Assembly: GCA_018524725.1 (NCBI GenBank)
Contig: JAEUWP010000206.1
Span: forward strand, 1-47,461
Direction of reading: 5' to 3'
From: Podaxis mareebaensis
Taxonomy: Eukaryota; Basidiomycota; Agaricomycetes; Agaricales; Agaricaceae
DNA: 47,461 bases
Below, in pieces: positions 24,470 through 36,177 of the stretch (position 1 is its first letter; the number at the start of each line of letters is the position of its first letter). Below the pieces are notes generated by a model. It worked only from the letters and a program-made list of their open reading frames with translations, made no database searches and had not been told where the DNA came from. The translations under genes and the position numbers were made by a program.

Positions 24470-26899
24470 TCATAGGTCATCTTCTGGATCCCAGCGTGAA
24501 ATCTTATCCAGTGGTTGATAATAATACTGCTTGTACTTCTTCGTTACATTTCGCTTTCCCGGCCGCGGCATCATGCTGCGTATCAGAGCAGCTCGTTCTT
24601 GATCACAGTCCATTTCCGGGACGTAGAACCATCGTGCGTCCTTTGCGGGGTTGTTACCATCCTATACGATGATAAGCGATAAGCCGACGGCAGGTGTACG
24701 CAATTGAAGATATACCTTGTAGCTACTATCCACCTTTCCGAACACCCCACTTCCTCGGCCCGCGACACCACTCTGCAGCACACGGTCGAATACAACATGC
24801 CACTCCTGCTCACTTCGTTCTGCTTTCATGGAAGGCCGACTCTGCGTTACGATTTTGTATATCTGGGAGATAGGCAACGACGACGCTCGTGATGTGGCCA
24901 TACCCTCGATAATCATGCCACAAATCTCTGCATCTTCTTCTGCGATGCCATTCTGATCCCGTGTGACGCCATCGGTAAAAGTGAGTCGGGGAGGGGCCAC
25001 CGAAGAAGCGCGAGAAGATGATGCAGAGGATTCGGAGTCCGAGTCCGCAACATATTTCGACCTCCTTTTCTTGGATGTTGGCGTTAAAACTTCCGAAGTA
25101 ACCGGATTTTTGCGCCGTTTGTTGACAGCGGCTTTCGGCTTGCCTTTATGGGGCTCTGTTGAAGTTGATGCAACTGCAATCTGGGAAGGACCATCAGACG
25201 TTTTCACTCGTTTTCGGGAGGAGCCATCATCCAATTTTGAGTCTTGCTCTGATTTAGGACGTTTGGTGGCGGTTGCGGAGTTCTCGGCAGAAGCGGCAGG
25301 ACTCGAAGAAGGCTTGGTTTCCGAGCTTGTTGAACTTCGCCGGGAAGATAGCACTTTCGGGCTTGTGGGCAATTGTGTCGAATGTTCCCTGGGACTTCCA
25401 GGGACATCTTTGTGAGCGGCGGTTGTCAGAATGCAGCGCAGAGACGAGTTTTCACAGATCCCTTCAGGCATTTTCGGCGGCGTGGAAGGCGGAGGTTCCA
25501 TAGAAGATTGTGTCATATGAGCTCCGGATTGGGGAAGGTCGGATTCGATAATGCCTGATTGTGAAGGGGCACATGTTGACCGGTCGTAGGGTGTGGGAGT
25601 CAAATCCAAATTCTGACAACGCGAGAAGCCATTAGCTATGGCAGGTGAAAAATACATGATGCATGAGCAAACGCTTACCGAGGTGGTGCTTACCCCATTC
25701 TGATCCAACCTTCTCTCAATGCCTGTCGCCACCACACCTTGTTCCATGAGAATCAAGTCGAGAGCATCTTCTTCTCCGATTTCTGATGAGATTGGCGATA
25801 ATGGGGATGATGGGGCGATGAGGGGTGAGGAAGGATTGGAGTCACCTGACGTTGTTGATTGAGTGCGGAGAGGTGCCAGCGAAATAGCCGGTGAGAAAGG
25901 AGGGGGTGATGAGGGTGGCAGAGGTGATGAGGGTGTCAAGATCTCGTCTACATCCATGCTGCTGTCTCTGTCGCTCGTTAAAGGCGGAAGGGGTTCCATC
26001 GATTCAAGGGCTGGCGAAGTCGGCAAAGAGGGTAGGGTGGCCGGAGATGGTGCGGATGTTACTTCGGGTACTTCGCTTTCACATTGTTTATCGGTTTCAA
26101 CAGGGTGGGAAGAGGTGATGGATGAGGGGATGGATGGAGCCGGTTCAGATATGGGTCGAGAAGCGGTCAAAACGTCGGTAACGGATTCGTTTGCGGGAGC
26201 GGATTTGCGAGTCGAGAGCAGTAATGTATGTTGAGGGGACATAGGATCGGTTTTCCATCGACCCCGTTCGGCAGATGTACGGAAGCACATGGTACGAATT
26301 CCCAGATCGCTGAAAGAGAAACCCGTACCGTCGTCCTGCTCCTCGTCCGCCGAGTCTGAAAGAGGTGTGGCAGATCGAAGGGGGGTGCGGGTTGGTAGGT
26401 CCGTTCGAACATCGTCAAAATCGGTTTCCGCACTCTCAGAGTACTCTGACATGTCAAATTCTGAGGCTGCGCTATAACGTTGTCTGTATATGAGGGTTGA
26501 TCGGGACACGAGGGAAGTGGAGTGATGCGGTTGCGTTTTCAGGTGCAAGCGAGGAGCGGGGAGTTGATGCCAGAAGGTATGTTGATTTTCACAATGGTCG
26601 TTTGCAACATTAAAATCTGCGCCCATGCCGACTTGAGGACTGGACTTGATATGCGCATAATCGTAGGCATGTTTGGTATTGTATGGTGTCCTGGGCGGTG
26701 AAGACGAGCGAGGCGGCGATGAGAAAGGTTCTTGAAGACGGTAAGAGTAGGACCATGAGGCTAACGGTGGTAGGGTGAGATCGACCATGTCGTCTGAGAG
26801 CTTTGTGAGACGAGGGAGCTCCGTTAGAGAATGGAGAGAGGACGACATGGCAGTTTGGGTGATAAGGGGAGCATCACGTGTGCCCACGCGTTGATTCAA
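24470..26899 (-). CDS. Ser/Pro-rich, probably nuclear protein of unknown function
   Basis: Model: complement of 25679-26899, 24716-25612 and 24470-24661; 769 aa. The intron 25613-25678 (66 nt) and the last intron 24662-24715 are inferred from splice sites; reading through the latter meets a stop. Most of the protein is low-complexity Ser/Pro/Thr with acidic patches (SADEEQDDGTG, SEIGEEDALDLIL) and basic nuclear-localisation-like clusters (KRPKSEQD, SSRKRVKTSD, NKRRKNP, SKKRRSKY). The C-terminal ~140 residues are ordered and look conserved: ICGMIIEGMATSRASSLPIS, IYKIVTQSRPS, EQEWHVVFDRVLQ, then after the intron DARWFYVPEMDCDQERAAL and MMPRPGKRNVTKKYKQYYYQ. A second in-frame ATG (26848) may be the real start. 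Function not recognised; a chromatin or transcription role is a guess. Confidence 0.7.
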
Positions 26900-28237
26900 A
26901 GTAAACGCGTTTCGTCCGGAGTTTCAATTAATCCAGACTCCGTGTGCGCGTCGCACCGCGTGACTTGGGTGATAACGTGACGTCCACCCCATCATCGCTA
27001 GCGCTGTCGCCCGTCACCTGGCGTCGTCGGCGGCAAGGGTGAGACACTAGCAATGGGAGAGACAGGATCTAGGTGAGGGACTAGTCAGTGAAGGAGATCA
27101 AACTTTGAGCGTGAGGACGTACTCCAATGACGCAGATATGACGGCAAGAATCCAGTAAATATTTAAATTTGTGAACTCCCCTACATGTGCACACCCACTG
27201 TTCGAGATATTTCTTGCACGGTATTGGAGTGAGGATCTCTCCATTCGGCTCGCGGAGGTGGAGGTGTATGGGAATTGCTATCCCACCATGTCTCTTGGAT
27301 GCATGATCAAGTAAACAATGGTGTTGTGAGCAGAGCGACCATCACACATCTTCCTGGGTCATCATCAATTTTGAAAATACGAGCCCGAATCGCTTGTTGG
27401 GTCTATTGTCTGCATGCACAAGGAATGAGAAGATTTGGTGGTCGCGACGGGTGAGGGAGAGAGTCAAGGCATACAGTGTGCCCGCTGGCGCGTTCTCCTA
27501 TCCTCGCCTATCATCAACCGATGTCAGTGAATGAGATCATTCGCCCCTTAAGCAGCCCATACCTCTGCGGAGAAACGAGTATCGTGATAAGACCCCATCG
27601 CCAAAAAATAGGCTCACCTTGGTGAAGGAGTGGCAGAGGACTACGAACGAGCAGGAAGAAGGTATCATTAAACTAGCCACTGCAGGCTGCTAATTTAGTT
27701 TGTGAATAGTCACGTGAAAACATAGCACCCAATCTAGCTCTACGTCGCCAAGTGCACCAGTGCTGCCCTTCACCGGACAATGTCTTGTGACACTTGTCAC
27801 ATGTCGTTTGCAGAGTACTTGGAAAAGATGGATTACAGTGTATGTATGGGCATAAGAAATTTCTCGGGGCCCGCATAGCCTTGCTCTATAAATACTCAGA
27901 TTTGCTTGGGCTCATCCGCGGTTGATTCCGCCCGCATAAGAGTTTCGACTGGGATTCATCCCAGAGCTGTGCACAAGAGAGAGAGATACACACGTTGACG
28001 ACGATCTGTGGGGTGGGTGGTGATAGATTTCTACGCCCATCCGCCGGCCGGGGCAACAAGCACGGCGTGGTGACAATCAGGGCATTGATGGGAGCCGTGG
28101 CAGAGTGTGTATTGGCCGGTCGTAACTCCGATATGCCGGCAGGTTTCCAAATACGGATGAGTCTCGGCATTGACGGATAGAGAGTTGTTGCATTGTGCAA
28201 TGTCCATCTCTCCTCCAACTATCACAACCTCCTCTCC
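26900..28237. other. Divergent intergenic region, no gene seen
   Basis: About 1.3 kb separates the start codons of the Ser/Pro-rich gene (minus) and the NIPA-like transporter (plus). Only short shadow ORFs occur. It must hold both promoters; no TATA box could be assigned with confidence. Confidence 0.5.
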
Positions 28238-30983
28238 ATGTCCTCATCTTCAGCGCCGTCCGCGACATCTGCGGCAGCAGCTGCCTCTTCTTCCGCCGCA
28301 TCCCATACCCTCCAAGCAGGGAGCAATCTCAAAGTCCGTGTCTCCACCACTTGCGCTGAAGACCACCAGAGGCTCATATAGTTGGCAATTGCCAATCCAG
28401 GTTGTCGGGATTATCCTCGCAATAGTCAGCGGGCTTTTGATAGGCTCCAGCTTTGTATTCAAAAAGAAAGGTCTCCTTCGCTCGCAGGCGGGCGGAGAGC
28501 TCGGCGAGGGCGTCGCATATCTCAAATCAGTATGTAGCTGGTCGTTTTGACTTCAGGACAACAAGCTGATACTTCTGGCCCAGCCGTTATGGTGGACTGG
28601 AATGATTAGTGTGTACCGGTATTATGACGGCACTCACCGGCGGCTGATAACTATCACAGTGATGATATTGGGTGAAATATGCAACTTTGCTGGTTTGTCC
28701 CGAGCCTCTGATCTCCATCCTGTGTTTTGTTTGACGTCTTTTACTCAGCATACGCATTTGTGGAGGCCATTGTTGTAGTAAGTGCGCTCCGCAGGTTGAT
28801 ACACACGTCACATCAACCTCGTCGGTATAGACACCACTTGGAGCGCTTTCTGTTGTGGTCTGCGCTATCCTCTCGTCGTTTTTCCTGAAGGAAAAGCTCA
28901 CATTCTTCGGCTGGCTGGGCTGTGGACTCTGCATCGTAAGCATGCTGCTTCCTCACCTTGGTCAGGGTGTTTACTCTGCCCCTACAGCTGGGATCCACCA
29001 TCATCGCACTTAATGGTTCGACCCCTCGCGCCTACTGCCTGGTTTCGTTCTCATCGCATATGCACCCTAGGTCCGAAAGAAGAATCTGTCGGTCAAATAC
29101 GTGAATTCCAGAAATTGTTCTTGGCGCCTGGTTTCTTGGCATTTGCTGGATCACTTATTGCTGCGTCGGTGGTCATCATTTTCTACTTTGCTCCCAAGTG
29201 AGTAGCATACAACATCCTTGCTACTGCAGAAACCTCACATATGGTCCAGGTACGGGAAGAAGAACATGTTGTGGTACATTGGTGTCTGCAGCATGATTGG
29301 AGGTATCTCCGTAAGCGTTACCACTGGTCTTGGCGCGGCGATAGTAACAACAGCAATGGGAGATAACCAAGTAGGTGTCATTTCGCCTCTGATCATGGTG
29401 TTATTAATGTGGTCTCTAGTTTAAATATTGGTTTATGTATTTCTTGGCGGCATTTGTTGTTATTACCCTGAGTAAGTATGTTGGTGCTGCCTGTCAGGCT
29501 GAGCTAACCCTTTGCTGCAGTTACTGAAGTTTACTATCTTAATGTTGCCCTGGCACTCTTCAATACCGGTACGCTTACTTCTGTACGCAGTGTTAATAGT
29601 CATCTGACTTGCATTTCTAGCTATGGGTAAGCGATTAACGATGAAGGAAGAACTCGCATACTGACCAAGTTTCTAGTGACTCCCACTTATTATGTCATCT
29701 GTACGTCTTCTTTTATTGCTGATGAATTAAACATCTCTAAAGCTCTCATAGTTACATTTTGTTCCATGGTCACCACGGTTGTGAGTGAAAATAGGTCCAC
29801 TGATCAGTCTCAGCCAACTTTTTGAACTCATATCCTCCAGGTACTATTCCAAGGCCTCAAAGCATCGGTAACACAAATCCTTACTCTGGTCATGGCTTTC
29901 CTTGTTATCTGTGTCGGAATCACTATCCTTCAAATGTCCAAGGTCGACCCTGTTCAACTCAATAAATTGGACCGCCGCTCGACAATCCTTCTCCAGGCTG
30001 CCCGGTCGCAAACCGAAACCGCGGACGAGAAGGTTCCCATCGGTTTGGAAGATCCTGGAATGGATGCTCTTCGCGGCTCCTTCGGAACTTTCGGCAGCAT
30101 TATTCGCGCCAAAAGCGTACGCAGAATGAGCCAGAGCAGTGGCCGTGGATTTGACTACCGATCTCGTCCCCCTGGTGCGGCGGCCCCCTACACCAGTGGG
30201 CTGCCCTATGCAAACGAAGATTCCCTGGATGGCTTGAAACGCCATCAGCTCTATGATGCTCCAGTGCCCAAGGACAACGAAGCGGCATCATTAAGAGCTG
30301 CATCAATACACTCACAGCTCGTTAACAAACGCCCCACCATCAAATTCGATAGTCAAGACGTCGTTCATCAATACAACCGCCCCGGTACAGGGACAAGCCA
30401 AGCGATTCACGAACATCGCGCCGCTCTAGGTAGCCCAGCCCCGGGCGTATACCCACCTCTACCTCCCAAGTCGCCCCAGCCTGCCGAAGGCAAACTTCTG
30501 GAAATAGAGAGCCCCGAGTCCGATACCCCGATTACCAATGTTGCTGTGTTGGGTGATGATAGTCAAACAACTATTATCACACCCCACCTGGAACGAAGTC
30601 TCAGCAATGAAGTGCACAGTGCACCGCCCACGATGTATGCTCGATTCCGGTCACCGCCTTCGGCTCCAGCGCGAAAGGATTCTCGAGAAATCTTCGAAGA
30701 TGTGCGAAGTTCTGGAACGCTTCTATCATTCCCTTCTGTGACAGATTCTGCACGGAGTGAAGGTTGGGATGATGAGGAGCTAGAGCGGCAGAAGGAAAGT
30801 GCGAGGGCAAAGGAGCGTGGCAGGTCGGCTAGGAAATATCCGAAGGGAGATGGAGATGACGACAGGGAGGAGAGTGTATCCCTGTGGAGACGGGCGACGA
30901 TGAGTGACGAGGATGAACCGCCGCTGCCAGCTGGAGGAATTAGACTTGTACAACAGCCATCTCGGAATAATATGGGACCCTGA
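28238..30983 (+). CDS. NIPA-like magnesium transporter (DUF803), 15 exons
   Basis: Model: 28238-28333, 28401-28529, 28584-28608, 28660-28692, 28749-28777, 28831-28935, 28988-29015, 29071-29197, 29250-29370, 29420-29471, 29521-29568, 29621-29626, 29677-29700, 29752-29780, 29841-30983; 664 aa, all in frame. It is a polytopic membrane protein with the NIPA signatures GLLIGSSFVFKKKGLL, ILGEICNFAAYAFVEAIVVT, PLGALSVVVCAILSSFFLKE, GWLGCGLCILGSTIIALNG, TEVYYLNVALALFNTAMVTP and FLVICVGITILQMSKVDP. NIPA proteins move Mg2+ at the plasma membrane or endosomes. The last exon adds a ~330-residue hydrophilic, Ser/Pro/Arg-rich cytosolic tail, which is common in fungal members. Exon 12 is only 6 nt (CTATGG), required to join NT-AMVTP in frame. 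The Ala/Ser-rich N-terminus starts at 28238; an upstream in-frame ATG at 28193 is possible. It converges on the beta-mannosidase gene (267 bp apart). Confidence 0.9.
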
Positions 30984-31250
30984 GGCGCAGTGTAACGATT
31001 TTGTGTTTCCCTACGGATACTTGTGTGTTTTTGTTGCTTTACCCTGTTTTTAGCCACTGGACCAACTATTTAATCCTGTATTTTCTTGGGTATTTTGCAA
31101 TGGGTGATGATTGTCATGATCATGATTTCTGTCCACGCCATTCTTTCCATCTTATTTCGATTCATTGGACTCTCCTACTAGCTATATTGTTTCTGTACCC
31201 GCACCCGTACCATATCGGCTACAATGAAAATACGCGCAAGAAGGCCGAGC

Positions 31251-34200
31251 TTAGATGTGGGTATTGTTCCAAAGAGAACGAACGATAAAGTCTTCCGGTC
31301 GGGGGTTCTTGACACGAGAAAGAGACGGGTTCATTTCGAAGCGCACTGTAGAGATCAAATGAGGGACATAAAACATATCGGGTACCGAAAGATCTACGCA
31401 CGAATTCTGTCGATTCCAGGAATGAGGTAGAAACCATTTGTCGGCAGACCAGTCTTGGCGTCTACGAAAATACCCATTGTTCCGGCTGGATGGTCGATCC
31501 ATGTCCACGCGGCGACGCCACCCTTGGCAGATAGAGTAAAGGTGAGATCGCTACTGTGAGCGATGGAAACTTCCGGATCCTCGAGCTTCGAATTGGCTAG
31601 AGATGCCGGCGTGAACTAGGAGGAGCAGGTGTCAGCCTAGTGATATTGCAGGTGAGGTGGATGACGTACCCATTGCTCATTCGTTACAGTACGGCCGTCG
31701 ACCTCTGCCGTCAAATTCAAGAGCATCCAAACGTCAGTCGCATCGTGGCCGTCTGGTAAGATACTTTGCAGGCCCTGTTGTTGGATAATGACCGAATTGT
31801 TCAGACTGGGTACTGTAAACGAGTGTTTCTGGGAGCTTAGTGTATTTCCTTTCCAGTCGTACCACGTCAACTGGGCAGTGCCCTCTACGGCTTCCCACCT
31901 ATCCGATATAACGAGCACTTCTAGCGTTTCATTATGTGCCGTCCAGAACGGGTAAATCGTCACAGGAGAAAATACTCCCGTCAGTCCGTAGTGAAGGACC
32001 TTCCATCTGCCAGAATATTCGATGCTAGACCAACTAACTCCTTGCCAGATATCATTCAATTGCCACACCAGCGCGCCTAGATTGTTCTCGCCTTTACCGG
32101 CACCATGTCTATACCACGCAACTTGGGCAACCATAGCGAGGTTTTGGAAGACTTGGGTGCTGTAGCACCACTGCGCGAATGTCTGGTTTGGATTGGACTG
32201 AGAGTCGATGGGACGAGGAAGCCACGCCTCTACTGCCATCGTCATTTGAGCTTGGCCTTGAGGTGCATTTGGATTGGGAAAGGCGAGGCTGCCGGCGGGT
32301 GGATGATGGTCCCTGGACATTACGACGGTGGAGTTGAAGGAGAAATCGGAGGGTGAGGTGAGAACTTCTTCCCAGCTGTAGAAGGAGGGCATAGAGTGGA
32401 AGCTGAAGGACGGCTGTGGTCAAGATCTTGTAAGAGTCGGAGGCGTGGCAGAGGACGTACCCGAATTCGTTCATGAAACTGGGTATAAGCACAAGATGTG
32501 AGTACAATGGCAACTTGAAAGGTAGGCTTAAAGTATGCGCACCGGATGACGGGGAAAGTGCTATAGTTGAATGTCTGAGATGCATCGTAGTTGTAACGCT
32601 CTGAGGGAGGGGAAGATGTTACGATTATGCACACAGTCTGGAATATGGATAAGACGTGCCTCCGTTGCCATAGATTTCACCAGGTGTGGCGTTACTCAGT
32701 CGAAGCTGGTATGGATCCAAACTCAGAACTCCAGTGGTCGTCGAGCAATCAGTGTACGGAACCTATCAGAATGTCAATATATGCGCTGAACTGGGAGTAC
32801 GAGGGACCCACAGAACGGGTCTCGGCTGATACAATCGGTTGGAGGAAATCCTGGAATAGGGCGACAAACTGCAAAGGTTACCGTCAGTGGCGTGGCGGAT
32901 GGTCACAACCCCTGACATACTTCGTTCAAGTAATGGGTCCCGTTGTCCAGTGTATGCACAGCAGTTGTTACGATGCCCTCAATCTCATTGCCGCCCGCCC
33001 ACTGCGCATTACTAGGATGCCTATTAACCCTCCTCACGTTTTGACGAACTTCGGGTTCAATCGACTCCAACAAGAAGTCGTTGATCGGGTACATCGAATC
33101 CGAGAATATCAACTCAGACCAGGCCAAGATACCCAATTCATCGCACAACGAGTAGAAATCATAAACGCCCCCCGCAACGCTTGGGTGAGAGGGCTGGTAA
33201 GTACCGCCTCCCCAAATGCGTAACTAGGGAACCGCACACCCAAAAATTTGTCAGGGCGATTGGATGAAACGATTCATGCAGGGAAAGAAGACCCACCATA
33301 TTCTGTCCACTCTTTACTGCGCTCTCGAGCACCCATCGCACTTGGTCTGTAGTTGTCCTCGCGTAGAAAGGGTCAAATGGAATGATGTTGGTACCAAGAG
33401 CATAGAAGGGTTTGCCGTTAATGTTGAAATGCCAGTTATCGCCAGGAGTAATGCCTCGCGTCTCGACGTCCTCTTGGGGGTATCGTGCCTGGACAAGCTG
33501 TATAGTACGGAAGCCTGTGCGTGTGTTGAAAGAAACGCTGTCTACAACGTTCCCCTTCGATTGTAGATCGAGAGTAACCGACAAGTTGTAGAGTTGAGGA
33601 TTGCCGAGGTTGTGGGGGAACCACCGCTTAGGTATAGAGTCAGGGATCCTCCACACAGCGTTGACCCAGTTTGTGCCATCTCCACTAGCAGAAGACGAGG
33701 CCCGGATCGCGGAGACGTGGAATGTTTTATCGATTTTGAGTTCTGGGAAAGCAAGCGTCAGGGAGGAAGACTGGAAGTCCGTGGATGATCGTACGCCCAG
33801 AGTGACGTTAACAATCCAGTCGGCGTCCTCCTTCGGTGGAACTGAGAATGATTGGCCAAGCTTGTAAATGTCAACGGAGCTTTCTTCAATGAATACGGGA
33901 CTTGGTGTGCTGATCCCATTGATGTCAGGAGAAACTGGAGGAGCTCCTATGGTCTGTTTCTTTCCACTCGGGGATGCCAAGGTCACAAAATAAGCGGGTT
34001 TATATATGCCGGACGGGACGAAGGCTGGACCCTGCATCGATTCATCGAATTAGTTCATGATAATCATATAGACTAATCACTCAAGTACGCACCCAATCCC
34101 ATCCGAAGTCAGAGGCAATTTTTCGAACCCATTGGCGGACTCCCGGGTACTCATACTAATGACATCAGCTGAATAGAAGCTCGTCCGAGCTCAGAATTGC

Positions 34201-34861
34201 CTCACACTGTCACTAGTTCTTACGCCATTGCCATTTGGGAAGAATTCTGCGTCGGGTCTCGCTGTTACATTCAACCCGTATGTCCATGCAGACTCGAAGG
34301 CTATGACAAGTTCAGCACTCTTGGGGGACGCGAGTATATGCGTGACATCGAAGACATATTGACGGAATTGATTGTTGACCCATGCGAGCGGCTGGCCTGC
34401 GAGGGTCTAGAAAGGATATGCCTCAGTACCGGACCCAAATAAGCGGTACGAGAACGTACGATGTTGGCGATCGTGTCTATCCCATAGAAAACAAGTAAGG
34501 TCTTCTTGGACTGTCGGAACGCACTGCTTTTCAGGAATGGCGTGATATCGGCTGTGTACGTCCAATTCTCATCAACAACCCAGCGTTGGGTAAAATCTAT
34601 AAGCAAATCAGATATAAATATGTTGGAGTGAAACGAATTTGAATGATTAGTACCATTTATCCCAAGCAATGGCTCAGTGATTATCCCGGCGTTCAATAAA
34701 TCTATATGCGCTTGGTTCGGGGGCCCAGTAGACGGGATGTTAAGAGTGCCATTCGAGTTCGTCAACGTCCAGGTTAGACTCGCTAGGTTCACGACATCGG
34801 CCAGAGCAGGCGTCGCAAGTAATGTTGGCAAGATCAGTCGAGAGAACCATAAGCGCGGCAT
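31251..34861 (-). CDS. Secreted GH2 beta-mannosidase
   Basis: Model: complement of 34654-34861, 34460-34596, 34224-34406, 34093-34155, 33297-34031, 32921-33223, 32812-32868, 32660-32762, 32543-32600, 32461-32478, 31670-32402, 31402-31615, 31251-31345; 968 aa, all in frame. It hydrolyses terminal beta-1,4-mannose from mannooligosaccharides. A signal peptide (MPRLWFSRLILPTLLATPAL, cleavage near ALA-DVV) and many Asn-X-Ser/Thr sites fit secretion. Family landmarks in order: sugar-binding domain (DFTQRWVVDENWTYTADI, SDFGWDWGPAFVPSGIYKP), Ig-like domain, TIM barrel with acid/base Glu about 522 (QWAGGNEIEGIV) and nucleophile Glu about 620 (RFMNEFGFHSMPSFYSWEEV), and the C-terminal VRSLWNNTH ending typical of fungal enzymes. 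The intron 32601-32659 needs a GC donor (GCACGT) to give GNG-ERYNYDAS, and the next-but-one exon is 18 nt. Confidence 0.93.
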
Positions 34862-34912
34862 CTTGTGCGATGAGGTGTGTGAACGTACAATATTCGCCCC
34901 CATTTATAGGAG

Positions 34913-34918
34913 CTGAAT
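34913..34918 (-). promoter_or_regulatory. TATA-like box of beta-mannosidase
   Basis: On the minus strand the sequence reads CTATAAATG, about 52 bp upstream of the start codon at 34861. This is a plausible core promoter for an inducible secreted enzyme. Confidence 0.45.
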
Positions 34919-35027
34919 TACCACCTCATGAGGTGTCATAAACATACACGAGGGTCCCAGCCACCAATAATACGACCATCTTGTGTTCGCCGGTAGGAAA
35001 ACACGAGAAAGAAGGCGAGAAGACGTA

Positions 35028-35363
35028 TCATGGGACTGACGAGTAGACGAAGTTCTTCTCCGAAGTACTTTCTTCTCTGAAGGACCCGCCTTGGGAACTC
35101 GCTCTGACCGCTCGGTAGAATCTTGGCTTAAGTGTGTGATTCAGTTCGTCTCCTGTAAGGTTGCAATCCAGCAAGAGTCTTTGTAGAGCTCGTTCACCTG
35201 AGATTGTCAAGAGAGTAAGAAGTAGAGCGCTGGGAACCAGCGATAAAAATAACCAAGACTCTCTGAGCCCGTCACATGCCCCTGATCGAACATCAGGCCA
35301 TGACTTCACCATTGTTCTCATAAAATCCATGAATTCCTGAACATCGACACGAATCGTCTTCAC
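35028..35363 (-). CDS. Possible small ORF with one membrane segment (doubtful)
   Basis: A single-exon ORF of 111 codons starts MKTIRVDVQEFMDFMRTMV and contains a hydrophobic stretch (WLFLSLVPSALLLTLLTI). I recognise no family. It sits between two same-strand genes, with only ~45 bp to the glyoxalase stop and ~170 bp to the mannosidase start, which leaves little room for its own promoter. It could be part of a UTR or chance. Confidence 0.2.
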   Translation of the reverse strand: MKTIRVDVQEFMDFMRTMVKSWPDVRSGACDGLRESWLFLSLVPSALLLTLLTISGERALQRLLLDCNLTGDELNHTLKPRFYRAVRASSQGGSFREESTSEKNFVYSSVP

Positions 35364-35408
35364 CAGTTCTTCATCTCAAACAAAGTAATTTATCCTTAAA
35401 TACATGAC

Positions 35409-36177
35409 TTAGGTTCGATTAAGCGCCAAGTTGTTCGGAAGGATCTCAACCCAGTAGCTAGGGAACGCATACGTTAGGCAATGGAACCATGGTCACCAAC
35501 TTACGACTCACCCATCAGGATCCAGAATGAAAGCAATATGCCTCATCCTTCCCTCGCTCGGCCTTTTCTTAAATGGGACACCGAGCTGCTCGAAGCGTTC
35601 GCACGCTTTATTGACGTCGTCCACCGTAATAGCAATATGCCCAAAACCTTTCCCAGGGTCCGAGTTTCCACTGGCATATCCCTGGAAATTGGGGTCCGAC
35701 TCCGTACCGTGGTTGTGCGTCAACTCCAAGATACCTGTGAATTTATGAAGACAATGTACGGATCGTGGTCAGAAATAGGTACCTTCGCGACCAAATCTAG
35801 TCGCTCTCTTTTCATCCAAAGACAATTCGCGTCCTTCGTGATTGTAGGCCAGGAAGTAGAGGGTGAAATCGCTGAATTCATGCTCTAGATCAGGTTAGAC
35901 TGCGACGAGTGCCGATGAGAAGGCTGATCTTACTGTCATACAATTCCATTCCAAGGACCTACATAACGTTATGTTGTTGGTCCTGAAATGCTGACTTATT
36001 GACGCCGACTAAGGACTTACGTCTTGATAGAACTTCAATGAAGCCTGGGGATCCTTGACCCGGATCATTGTGTGATTGAACTGATTATTAAGTTATGTAG
36101 CAAGTCAGTAAAGTGCTTATTTGGTTCGTATTCAGCCTTCTCACCTTGAAGCTAGCAGTCTCTGCAGTGCGCGGCAT
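35409..36177 (-). CDS. GLO1: Lactoylglutathione lyase (glyoxalase I)
   Basis: Model: complement of 36145-36177, 36021-36080, 35934-35958, 35783-35884, 35512-35734, 35409-35457; 163 aa, in frame. It isomerises the methylglyoxal-glutathione hemithioacetal to S-lactoylglutathione, the first step of methylglyoxal detoxification in the cytosol. Two beta-alpha-beta-beta-beta modules are visible. The four expected metal ligands are His14 ([11 protein letters not shown]), Glu77 ([10 protein letters not shown]), His106 ([12 protein letters not shown]) and Glu152 (LDPDGYWVEIL). Other family motifs are [22 protein letters not shown] and [13 protein letters not shown]. Length is that of the single-domain (human-like) enzyme rather than the fused two-domain yeast Glo1. 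Six small exons, one of 25 nt. Confidence 0.93.

Larger units (their letters stand above)
34862..35408. other. Promoter region of beta-mannosidase and 3' flank of glyoxalase I
   Basis: On the minus strand a TATA-like CTATAAATG lies about 50 bp before the mannosidase ATG (plus-strand 34911-34919). A 111-codon minus-strand ORF (35028-35363) occupies part of the gap and is listed separately. Confidence 0.5.

Noticed and set aside
25863..26234. Plus-strand Gly/Glu/Asp-rich ORF
   Set aside because: Antisense of the Ser/Pro-rich minus-strand protein; composition is explained by the complementary strand.
30563..31057. 164-codon minus-strand ORF
   Set aside because: Antisense to the hydrophilic tail of the NIPA-like gene; low-complexity Ser/Arg shadow.
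32627..33223. 198-codon plus-strand ORF
   Set aside because: It is antisense to beta-mannosidase exons, whose minus-strand product is unambiguous; the plus-strand translation has no family features.
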